Shown here: positions 1 to 4,079 of the stretch, piece by piece
How positions within the stretch are numbered: position 1 is the first letter of the stretch
How the letters are laid out: each line of letters starts with the position of its first letter
Program-made: the position numbers and the translations under genes
From: an uncultured Lachnospiraceae bacterium
Lineage (GTDB): Bacteria; Bacillota_A; Clostridia; Lachnospirales; Lachnospiraceae
NCBI GenBank assembly: GCA_947175285.1
Contig: CAMWMM010000363.1
Span: 1 to 5,476 of the forward strand
Direction: 5' to 3'
DNA length: 5,476 nt
The notes under the pieces: model-generated
What the model was told of the DNA's origin: nothing
Databases searched by the model: none
The model's input: only the letters and a program-made list of their open reading frames with translations

Positions 1-15
1 ACATATCCTCACGTC

Positions 16-44
16 CTGTATGCAATACAGTATTCAGTTGTCAA
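16..44 (-). promoter_or_regulatory. TTGACA box with adjacent 15-bp palindrome (possible xis/int promoter)
   Basis: On the minus strand a perfect TTGACA (39-44) precedes the palindrome CTGTAT-GCA-ATACAG (16-30; 6-bp arms). Seventeen bases after TTGACA lies ATACAG, a poor sigma-A -10 box. Spacing and position, downstream of the Orf8-like gene, fit a promoter that needs an activator or the element's own sigma factor and reads leftward into genes outside the window, where Tn916 has xis and int. No gene is seen in bases 1-100. Confidence 0.35.
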
Positions 45-100
45 GGTACATCTGCACATACTCCGGTCAACCAGCGGAAAGGGACACCGCCGACCTTCTG

Positions 101-340
101 TTATGCAACTTCAAAAGCCAATATCTTTGTAATCAGCTTTGTTTCTAATCTGCGACGTAAAGTTTCGTCAACACAGTAATGCGGATTGCCGCATTCGTCA
201 TAGAGCTTTCTCGTAGCCAGAGCTGCAATATAACCCTCATAATGTTTCAGAACCTTATTGATTGCTTCCACATCGCCGGAAGCCGCTGCCGCTATGATAT
301 GGTAGGGCAGCAATTTTGAACACTTACTTGATTTCTCCAT
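101..340 (-). CDS. Small helix-turn-helix ICE regulator (Tn916 Orf8-like)
   Basis: This 79-residue protein resembles the HTH_16-type conjugative-transposon regulators (Tn916 Orf8 class), which act in the cytoplasm with the sigma-like partner to turn on excision and transfer genes. Visible signs are the N-terminal LLPYHIIAAAASGDVEAINKVL stretch (split here: LLPYHIIAAAASGDVEAI, then NKVL), typical of the family as 'a site is visited, then count of residues' helices at about residues 10-32, followed by HYEGYIAALA (33-42) and a basic C-terminal helix with LRRRLETKLI. The ATG at 338-340 is preceded at a good distance by GGAAGG inside the end of the sigma-factor gene, so the start lies 17 bp inside that gene and translation is probably coupled. 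The length is normal for the family and the gene ends with TAA. The family assignment is from pattern memory; the exact target promoter is unknown. Confidence 0.85.
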   Translation of the reverse strand: MEKSSKCSKLLPYHIIAAAASGDVEAINKVLKHYEGYIAALATRKLYDECGNPHYCVDETLRRRLETKLITKILAFEVA

Positions 341-764
341 TTCTGATACCTTCCATAATCTTTTTTAATGCTTGAAGTGAGCTGACACGATGATGATGAA
401 TGGTACTCCTGACCAGATTCATGTGCTTTGCAATTTCCGTATCTGACATATCCATGAAAAAAGACAGCAGAATGACATTCCGCTTTTTCTCTGGCAAATA
501 CTTCAATGCTTCGCCAATAAGCTCGTCCTTTACCTCGATGTCATAATCAAGGACACGAAACATTTCTGATTCCACTATGTACTCGTCATCAGTTTTCAAC
601 TGCTCCAGCTCCCCTTCTGTTAATTCCGAGAAAGAAACTTCATGCTTCAGCCGATAGCTCCTTGCCCGTTCATAGTCAATCATTTCATTCTTCAGTATGG
701 TCTTGCAGAAACTGTCAAACTGCTTTCTTATTCTTATCTGCTTTTCGGAAGAAGATTGCTCCAT
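324..764 (-). CDS. Sigma-70-like RNA polymerase sigma factor (Tn916 Orf7-like)
   Basis: This is a 146-residue small sigma-70-family protein of the kind carried by Tn916/Tn1549-like ICEs. It would direct RNA polymerase to element promoters, probably those for excision, integration and transfer. Residues ~80-140 form a sigma region 4: EALKYLPEKKRNVILLSFF, then a helix-turn-helix with MSDTEIAKHMNL followed by the recognition helix VRSTIHHHRVSSLQALKK. The N-terminal half (FDSFCKTILKNEMIDYERAR) is the short form seen in ICE proteins, without a full region 2. The ATG at 762-764 has a perfect AAGGAGGTGA site (771-780) at standard distance. The gene overlaps the next regulator by 17 bp, indicating one operon. 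Its leader contains several hairpins (798-821, 844-863, 891-931), suggesting control before translation. It is divergent from the XRE gene, as orf7 is from orf9 in Tn916. Confidence 0.93.
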   Translation of the reverse strand: MEQSSSEKQIRIRKQFDSFCKTILKNEMIDYERARSYRLKHEVSFSELTEGELEQLKTDDEYIVESEMFRVLDYDIEVKDELIGEALKYLPEKKRNVILLSFFMDMSDTEIAKHMNLVRSTIHHHRVSSLQALKKIMEGIRNGEIK

Positions 765-770
765 AAGAGT

Positions 771-780
771 TCACCTCCTT
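771..780 (-). promoter_or_regulatory. Strong ribosome binding site of the sigma-factor gene
   Basis: On the minus strand the sequence reads AAGGAGGTGA, a full complement of the 16S rRNA tail, six bases before the ATG at 762-764. It fixes the start codon and predicts strong translation whenever the transcript is made, so control is likely to lie at transcription or in the leader hairpins. Confidence 0.9.
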
Positions 781-797
781 CCGTACCCATCTGAACA

Positions 798-821
798 GAG
801 TGAAATATCTCCCTTTCACTC
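798..821 (-). other. Leader hairpin just upstream of the sigma-factor RBS
   Basis: On the minus strand GAGTGAAA is followed after eight bases (GGGAGATA) by TTTCACTC, a perfect 8-bp stem with an 8-nt loop. It sits 17 bases before the AAGGAGGTGA site. No U-run follows it, so it is not an intrinsic terminator. It could protect the 5' end of the mRNA or influence ribosome access, but no partner is visible. Confidence 0.55.
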
Positions 822-843
822 CATAGCACGAATGGAAATTGTC

Positions 844-863
844 CGAGCGTTCATGGAACGTCG
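844..863. repeat. Inverted repeat CGTTC-ATG-GAACG in the sigma-factor leader
   Basis: The core CGTTCATGGAACG (848-860) has perfect 5-bp arms around a 3-bp centre. With one bulged base it extends to CGA/TCG at the outside, giving an eight-pair stem. It could be a protein-binding palindrome or the second hairpin of the leader RNA. Nothing in the window contains another copy, so the role is open. Confidence 0.4.
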
Positions 864-890
864 ATTTCCTAAAAAATTTTAGAAATATAT

Positions 891-931
891 AAAAAACGCC
901 CAAACAGGTGCAAAACCTGTGGACGTTTTTT
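891..931. terminator. Strong terminator/attenuator hairpin upstream of the sigma-factor gene
   Basis: The arms AAAAAACG (891-898) and CGTTTTTT (924-931) enclose the inner stem ACAGGT (904-909) and ACCTGT (915-920) with loop GCAAA. The stretches between can pair with a two-base bulge and one G-U pair. The result is a 17-bp stem ending in a T6 run on either strand, so it can act as an intrinsic terminator in both directions. For minus-strand transcription it lies ~125 bp before the sigma-factor start, so it would stop readthrough from the cargo side or attenuate the operon's own leader transcript. For plus-strand transcription it would insulate the XRE side. Confidence 0.7.
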
Positions 932-1095
932 ATCTCACAATATAAATATTTAGCTACATCTTTGTAATCTCTGGCACTACCTTCAAGGGTGTTCCCGGCA
1001 ATCTCATTTACTATGATTTTTTTGACCGTTCAATACCTATATCCCTTTTTAGTTGTAGCTGCTGCATGGTACTCTCCACGCAATCACAAGACCAA
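904..1095 (-). other. Intergenic stretch with possible remnant reading frame
   Basis: No intact gene is seen here. On the minus strand two open frames meet at a run of seven A (1018-1024 region): the first reads MQQLQLKRDIGIERSKK and then stops, and the next frame continues KIIVNEIAGNTLEGSARD and onward through KDVAKYLYCEIKN. One added A would join them. No convincing start or RBS and no independent stop before the sigma-factor gene is seen, and I do not recognise the peptide. It may be a decayed gene fragment or chance. Confidence 0.25.
939..967 (-). promoter_or_regulatory. Possible sigma-A promoter for the sigma-factor operon
   Basis: On the minus strand TTACAA (962-967) and TATATT (939-944) are separated by exactly 17 bp. 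The -10 box is good (5 of 6) but the -35 box is poor (3 of 6). Transcription would begin at about 932, directly at the start of the terminator-like hairpin 891-931, which would make that hairpin the 5' end of the leader. A competing candidate promoter lies farther upstream, inside the palindrome 1165-1181. Confidence 0.3.
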
Positions 1096-1164
1096 AAAAG
1101 CACTTGAAAAAAGCCTTTTGCGGATTGCGTTTTTTTACAATCCCAAAGGATTTCAAGTGCTTTT
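1096..1164. terminator. Long hairpin, likely intrinsic terminator, between the divergent regulators
   Basis: A perfect 14-bp inverted repeat, AAAAGCACTTGAAA (1096-1109) and TTTCAAGTGCTTTT (1151-1164), encloses further pairing: CCTTT (1114-1118) with AAAGG (1145-1149) and GGATTG (1122-1127) with CAATCC (1138-1143), with a 10-nt loop. On the minus strand the structure ends in TTTTTT, typical of an intrinsic terminator. It would stop antisense transcription arriving through the XRE gene. A competing partner for the inner stem, ACGCAATC (1078-1085), can pair with GATTGCGT (1123-1130), which is directly followed by a T-run on the plus strand. Confidence 0.7.
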
Positions 1165-1181
1165 GTAGTGTTATACACTAC
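1165..1181. promoter_or_regulatory. Palindrome O1, probable XRE-repressor operator
   Basis: GTAGTGT-TAT-ACACTAC is a 17-bp palindrome with perfect 7-bp arms around TAT. It abuts the long hairpin and lies 80-96 bp before the XRE start codon. On the minus strand its centre contains TATAAC, a good -10 box, so a repressor bound here could block a minus-strand promoter toward the sigma-factor operon; only a weak -35 (TTAAAG) is visible. The assignment to the neighbouring XRE protein is inference from position and symmetry. Confidence 0.6.
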
Positions 1182-1201
1182 TCATTTTTAATCTTTAACA
1201 C

Positions 1202-1234
1202 TTTTCACTTTTTGTAGGTATCGTTATACACTAC
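1202..1234 (+). promoter_or_regulatory. Probable XRE promoter overlapping operator copy O2
   Basis: GTATCGT-TAT-ACACTAC (1218-1234) repeats the palindrome of 1165-1181 with two changes in the left arm; the right half and centre are identical. The two centres are 53 bp apart, about five helical turns. The -10 candidate TATACA (1225-1230) lies inside this copy, with TTTTCA (1202-1207) 17 bp upstream as -35. This layout predicts that the XRE protein represses its own gene and could loop or bind cooperatively with O1. Confidence 0.5.
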
Positions 1235-1261
1235 TTAAAAGAAGTCACAGGAGGTGAAAAA

Positions 1262-1594
1262 GTGTCAAATATGACTCCCACTTTAGGGCAAATAATGAAG
1301 AAAGCCCGACTTGAGCAAAGACTCACACAAGAAGAAATTGCAGAACGCATTGGATGCCATCCACAATATTACAAAAATCTTGAAAATGATAAGGGTACAC
1401 CAAGTATACAGCTTTTTTGTACTATCATGCGTACATTAAACATATCTGCTGATTCATACGTTTACCCCAATCAGAATACAAATGATCCCTGCTATCAAAA
1501 GATTATGCAGCTACTTGGACAATGTAGCCAGTATCAACTCTCTGTCCTTCTTGCAACAGCAGAAGCTCTAGTCCGGGATAATCCCCACAAGTAA
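1262..1594 (+). CDS. XRE-family helix-turn-helix repressor (Tn916 Orf9-like)
   Basis: This 110-residue DNA-binding protein is the probable repressor of the element's regulatory operon, matching Tn916 orf9 in position and orientation. Residues ~8-62 form an XRE/Cro-type five-helix domain: LGQIMKKARLEQRLTQEEIA, then ERIGCHPQYYKNLENDKGTPSI, split as helix 2 (TQEEIAERIG) and recognition helix (HPQYYKNLENDKG), then IQLFCTIMRTLNIS. The C-terminal ~45 residues (CYQKIMQLLGQCSQYQLSVL) look like a dimerisation helix pair. GTG at 1262 is chosen because AGGAGGTG (1249-1256) lies five bases upstream; the ATG at 1271 would be too far away. Two related palindromes upstream suggest autoregulation. Cargo genes on the opposite strand could produce antisense transcripts across it, the known Tn916 derepression route. 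Confidence 0.93.
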   Translation: MSNMTPTLGQIMKKARLEQRLTQEEIAERIGCHPQYYKNLENDKGTPSIQLFCTIMRTLNISADSYVYPNQNTNDPCYQKIMQLLGQCSQYQLSVLLATAEALVRDNPHK

Positions 1595-1648
1595 TAATAA
1601 TACATAGAAAACATAGATTTTCTTATACAGCAATGTAACCACTTCTAA

Positions 1649-1670
1649 TTCTTTTATAGTTCTTTTATAG
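1649..1670. repeat. Tandem 11-bp direct repeat
   Basis: TTCTTTTATAG occurs twice in direct tandem. Part of it (TTTATAGAAT) recurs at 1684-1693. It is short and AT-rich and may only reflect slippage near the cargo boundary. Confidence 0.55.
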
Positions 1671-1709
1671 AATTTCTCATGCCTTTATAGAATAGTATGT
1701 GTTATATCC

Positions 1710-1745
1710 AACAATGGCTCACAACATTAGGAATGAGCCATTGTT
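1710..1745 (+). terminator. Terminator hairpin downstream of the XRE gene
   Basis: AACAATGGCTCA (1710-1721) and TGAGCCATTGTT (1734-1745) form a perfect 12-bp stem with a 12-nt loop. The plus strand continues with T-rich TCATTTTAACTTTTA, a moderate U-tract, consistent with ending the XRE transcript ~115 bp after its stop codon. On the minus strand no T-run follows, so cargo transcripts may be only partly stopped here. Confidence 0.7.
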
Positions 1746-1766
1746 TCATTTTAACTTTTATATTGC

Positions 1767-2438
1767 CTACCTAATATTGCGTTCTTTGCTCCTTCCTATT
1801 CTGTAAAAATCAACTCCGGATTCTGTAGCGCTGTAGCTGTAATATACTCCTATAATTCCATTTTCATAAATCGAGAAATTTGTCCTGTACCCAAACTCCA
1901 TTTCTGGGAAAATATGAAATACATTCGTTCCGTCATAACCATATATGTCATAATTACATGGTGAAAAGGCGGGATTAGAAACACCAATGCCATCCTCCCC
2001 GCCAGCAATGATAAGTTCCTTTGTTCCGTTTCCGTCTATATCATAAAGTGCGAAAAACACTGCTTTCTTGCTTGTACGGATCTCAGAACCAATGTGCTCT
2101 CCAAAACTACTGTCATAATTATCTGAACCCAGGAGGTCTGTGTAAAAATCATTCTGAACCATATCTCTATATTCCTCTAAAATATGATTATACATATCTG
2201 TCGTTTCATTTGTCATTTCATGGTTCTCTGTTATATCGTCCGTATTTAACGCTTCATAGTTCTCTGCTGCATTGTCCGTATTTGGCAAACTATCATTTGC
2301 ATTTTTTTCTGATTCTACATTAGCTACTGTCTGTTCTGGACTTATTATATCTGCTAATTGTTTTCTCTCTTTCTTGCCATCAAAATATAGGATAATCTGC
2401 TCATCGAACTGTTCATCTTCGGACAAGACGATTTCCAC
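1767..2438 (-). CDS. C-terminal piece with EF-hand-like DIDGNG domain (same broken gene)
   Basis: This open frame can begin at an internal GTG (2436-2438), but the codons before it (EVTWHEDY) belong to the same domain, so this is not a natural start. Residues ~1-20 finish the upstream domain and ~38-80 are an acidic linker. From ~85 there is a domain beginning ILEEYRDMVQNDFYTDLLG, with a DxDxNG loop at ~133-139 (DIDGNGTKELI) and IFPEMEFGYRTNFSIYENGI. Such domains occur in secreted Firmicute proteins; their function is unknown to me. There is no signal peptide on this piece, so if made alone it would stay in the cytoplasm. Confidence 0.4.
   Translation of the reverse strand: MEIVLSEDEQFDEQIILYFDGKKERKQLADIISPEQTVANVESEKNANDSLPNTDNAAENYEALNTDDITENHEMTNETTDMYNHILEEYRDMVQNDFYTDLLGSDNYDSSFGEHIGSEIRTSKKAVFFALYDIDGNGTKELIIAGGEDGIGVSNPAFSPCNYDIYGYDGTNVFHIFPEMEFGYRTNFSIYENGIIGVYYSYSATESGVDFYRIGRSKERNIR
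2216..2287 (-). repeat. Two tandem 36-bp units encoding a 12-residue repeat in the linker
   Basis: The bases from 2216 and from 2252 repeat with a 36-bp period; the core GTTCTCTG and GTCCGTATTT are identical in both copies. In protein the units read NTDNAAENYEAL and NTDDITENHEMT, and a decayed third unit (NETTDMYN) follows. It is an in-frame expansion of a flexible acidic linker between two extracytoplasmic domains. Confidence 0.7.
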
Positions 2439-2462
2439 ATAGTCCTCATGCCATGTGACCTC

Positions 2463-2750
2463 TCATATACTGCTGCGTATGCACCCGCCGTCATCAAACA
2501 GCTCAAAATCTGCTTTGGATATTCTGTTTTTGCCCTCATAGAGAATCAGCCTCCCTGAAGCAGAACCAAACGGAAAATCCGCCTCTCCGACAGCCTGTAA
2601 AACCAGTTCATAAGTTCCATCCGGTGAAGCAGACGTGTCTACCTTTGTTATTTTGTAATCCGACACATAGACAAAACTTCCCCATAACACAGCGATTATA
2701 ATAAAAATAGCAGCCACAAAGCCTAATATAAACTTCATTATCTTTTTCAT
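2463..2750 (-). CDS. N-terminal piece actually preceded by an RBS: membrane-anchored DUF5412-like fragment
   Basis: This 95-residue fragment is what a ribosome would make if the TGA at 2463-2465 is read as a stop. It has a lysine start (MKKIMK), one transmembrane helix at residues ~6-28 and an extracytoplasmic beta-rich segment ending FELFDDGGCIRSSI. The domain is cut in mid-strand, so the product is probably unfolded. It is listed because automatic annotation would call it as a gene; it is best read as the first part of the pseudogene 1767-2750. Confidence 0.55.
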   Translation of the reverse strand: MKKIMKFILGFVAAIFIIIAVLWGSFVYVSDYKITKVDTSASPDGTYELVLQAVGEADFPFGSASGRLILYEGKNRISKADFELFDDGGCIRSSI

Positions 2751-2794
2751 TGTTCCATATCCTTTCTTCCTTCAACGCCAGGCGATACCCATAA

Positions 2795-3697
2795 TTACTC
2801 TCTGATAATCCGGTATTGGTATTCCGGTATGTTTGAAATCCCATCATCCAAAATTTTGTTCCCCAAATACTGAAAGCTGCCATCTTCTGCAAAGTGTACT
2901 GTAAGCTCATGCGTTATCACTGCATCATCACATAAAATCATGTTGCACACTGCATCCACAGTTAAAGTGACCGTCCCATCTCTATTTTCTGTAACATCTG
3001 TAACCTCTGGAACGGACGTTCCAAAATAAGTAGGAGCATAATTAAAACAGCCTAGCCTTTCCCATACATAGGTCTGATTTTTCTTGTCAAATACAGCATA
3101 TTTCTGTATTTTCTCCCCTGTGATTGGAAGATACTCCATAATCAAACTTTCAAATTCCTCCTTCGGTATCCCATTAGGATAATTCTCAGGTTCAAATTTT
3201 TCTTGATATTTCATTGCATAAAGATATTCATACAATCCATTATAATCTAAATCTTCCATGTTTTCCGTATCCCAATTAGAGCATAAAATATTATTACCCT
3301 GATACGCTAGTCCAAGCACACATTTTTCTGAAATTTCCCTATTTTCATCAGTCATTGGATTTACTCTGATCATACAACTTCCATCAACCATTTCCGATAC
3401 TTCAGGATACTCCGGCACACATAATTCATAACAAAACCAACCCTTATCTGTATACTTCCATTCTTTTATTCTGGTATAGGAAACATAACTTATCTCTGGC
3501 TCATTTTCATCATTCCATACCGCAGATGCGCTTAATACATACATATCTGTCCCATCAAATATAAACATCATTCTCCCAATACCACCCTCAGAATGTATTT
3601 CGTATATTACTATCGATCCGCTTACTCCTCTTACACATTCCTTTAGAAATCTATCTACACTCTCAAAGTTATCCATATTTGCATATACTCCCGTCAT
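2795..3697 (-). CDS. C-terminal domain fragment (300 residues) of the broken paralogue
   Basis: The first ATG after the TAG is at 3695-3697 but has no Shine-Dalgarno match upstream (AACAAACAATCCAGTTATA), so independent translation is doubtful. The piece holds most of the family domain: NMDNFESVDRFLKECV (~7-22), YEIHSEGGIGRMMFIF, GLAYQGNNILCSNWD (~129-143), PKEEFESLIMEYLPI and DVTENRDGTVTLTVDAV near the end. Without the upstream signal it would not be exported. It ends with TAA, 44 bp before the next gene. Confidence 0.45.
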   Translation of the reverse strand: MTGVYANMDNFESVDRFLKECVRGVSGSIVIYEIHSEGGIGRMMFIFDGTDMYVLSASAVWNDENEPEISYVSYTRIKEWKYTDKGWFCYELCVPEYPEVSEMVDGSCMIRVNPMTDENREISEKCVLGLAYQGNNILCSNWDTENMEDLDYNGLYEYLYAMKYQEKFEPENYPNGIPKEEFESLIMEYLPITGEKIQKYAVFDKKNQTYVWERLGCFNYAPTYFGTSVPEVTDVTENRDGTVTLTVDAVCNMILCDDAVITHELTVHFAEDGSFQYLGNKILDDGISNIPEYQYRIIRE

Positions 3698-3721
3698 TAT
3701 AACTGGATTGTTTGTTTTCTT

Positions 3722-4069
3722 CTATTTATCCCGCATTTCAGATATTGTTTCATCTGAAAGAACAACATTAAGAGCATCACCTTTGTCTGCTTGTATATAA
3801 ATTTCATGAATAAGTTCCATCATTTTTTTACAGTCATCCTCTGCATCTTTCCTTTGGCGGGCATCTATTGGAAGGTCATAACCTTTGTCCATCTGCTTGT
3901 CTATGTCTGCCTCCTCATCCATTCTTTCTGCATTTTCCTTTTGCATATTTTCTTCGTTTTTGTCAGCACTTGTAGTTTGCATATTTTCCCCACTATTGCA
4001 ACAAGCACATAGCAAAACACAACATAGCAGCATATTAACCAACAAGATAAACTTTTTCTTAAATTTCAT
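3722..4069 (-). CDS. N-terminal lipoprotein fragment (115 residues) of the broken paralogue
   Basis: This is the product expected if TAG at 3722-3724 terminates: a lipoprotein signal peptide (lipobox LCAC, Cys23), a Lys/Glu-rich linker and about 45 residues of the family domain's first helices. The stop falls at the position where the intact paralogue reads CRKVVTILGK. The fragment would still be exported and lipidated, but would lack nearly the whole domain. It is the first part of pseudogene 2795-4069. Confidence 0.5.
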   Translation of the reverse strand: MKFKKKFILLVNMLLCCVLLCACCNSGENMQTTSADKNEENMQKENAERMDEEADIDKQMDKGYDLPIDARQRKDAEDDCKKMMELIHEIYIQADKGDALNVVLSDETISEMRDK

Positions 4070-4079
4070 AATTATTCTT

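Larger units (their letters stand above)
1595..1766. other. Gap between XRE gene and cargo, with short repeats and a terminator
   Basis: No gene is seen. The stretch holds a tandem 11-bp duplication TTCTTTTATAG (1649-1659 and 1660-1670), a further TTTATAGAAT pair (1664-1673 and 1684-1693), and the terminator at 1710-1745. The truncated cargo gene ends next to it, so this may be the junction between cargo and element backbone. Confidence 0.4.
1767..2750 (-). pseudogene. Two-domain membrane-anchored protein split by an in-frame TGA and truncated at its end
   Basis: The frame is open for 327 codons apart from one TGA at 2463-2465. Restored residues 1-~120 hold an N-terminal membrane helix (FILGFVAAIFIIIAVLWGSF) and a small extracytoplasmic domain (SPDGTYELVLQAVGEADFPF, then FGSASGRLILYEGKNRISKA) resembling DUF5412-type proteins; that name is from memory. 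After the stop the domain resumes as EVTWHEDYVEIVLSEDEQFD. The stop replaces what looks like a conserved Trp (TGG to TGA). An acidic Asn/Thr linker with a 12-residue repeat follows, then a C-terminal domain with the calcium-loop-like DIDGNGTKELII. The protein stops early after GVDFYRIG with an unrelated tail (RSKERNIR). The start at 2748-2750 has AAAGGA (2760-2765) nine bases upstream. It follows the lipoprotein pseudogene by 44 bp. Confidence 0.8.
2795..4069 (-). pseudogene. Lipoprotein paralogue of the DUF6070-like family, split by an in-frame TAG
   Basis: The frame is open for 424 codons apart from one TAG at 3722-3724, and matches the intact 423-residue neighbour in length and layout. It starts with a lipoprotein signal, MKFKKKFILLVNMLLCCVLL then CAC with the likely lipid-bearing Cys23, so the product would sit on the outer face of the membrane. 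After an acidic linker (NEENMQKENAERMDEEADID) comes the family domain, cut by the stop inside the helix SDETISEMRDK and resuming KKTNNPVIMTGVYANMDNFE. Shared marks with the neighbour are NMxNxExxxxF, LGLAY/YGLSY, NWD, ENxDGTxxLxVD and ADGxFxYLxN (here AEDGSFQYLGN). It starts 10 bp after the neighbour's stop, with a weak RBS, probably by coupling. A DUF6070-type identity is from memory; function unknown. Confidence 0.8.

Noticed and set aside
1..10. Possible gene start on the minus strand (ATG at 2-4 after GAGGAT)
   Set aside because: The purine run is only a couple of bases from the ATG, and no codons beyond the first lie in the window, so nothing supports it.
715..903. Minus-strand frame upstream of and overlapping the sigma-factor gene
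   Set aside because: It runs through the terminator hairpin, leader hairpins and RBS and overlaps the sigma-factor coding sequence in another frame, with no RBS of its own.
1165..1234. ICE attachment-site repeats
   Set aside because: The two copies sit inside the regulatory region between divergent genes and overlap promoter boxes, which fits operators better; no integrase gene or element end is visible nearby.
2216..2287. CRISPR-like repeats
   Set aside because: There are only two to three imperfect 36-bp units in direct tandem with no spacers, and they are in frame in a coding region.
2021..2323. Plus-strand open frame opposite the DIDGNG-domain gene
   Set aside because: It is antisense to a recognisable protein domain, has low-complexity composition rich in His, Leu, Ser and Tyr, and no RBS is evident.
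2354..2539. Minus-strand frame bridging the TGA at 2463 in another phase, suggesting a frameshift
   Set aside because: The halves of the broken gene are already in the same frame, so no frameshift is needed; this frame encodes no recognisable continuation of the domain.
2463..3724. Genetic code recoding of TGA as Trp or TAG as an amino acid
   Set aside because: Both TAG and TGA also end genes here at sensible places (TGA at 4080-4082 ten bases before the next gene, TAG at 5351-5353 overlapping the next start), and TGG is used for Trp, so recoding of the whole code is not supported.
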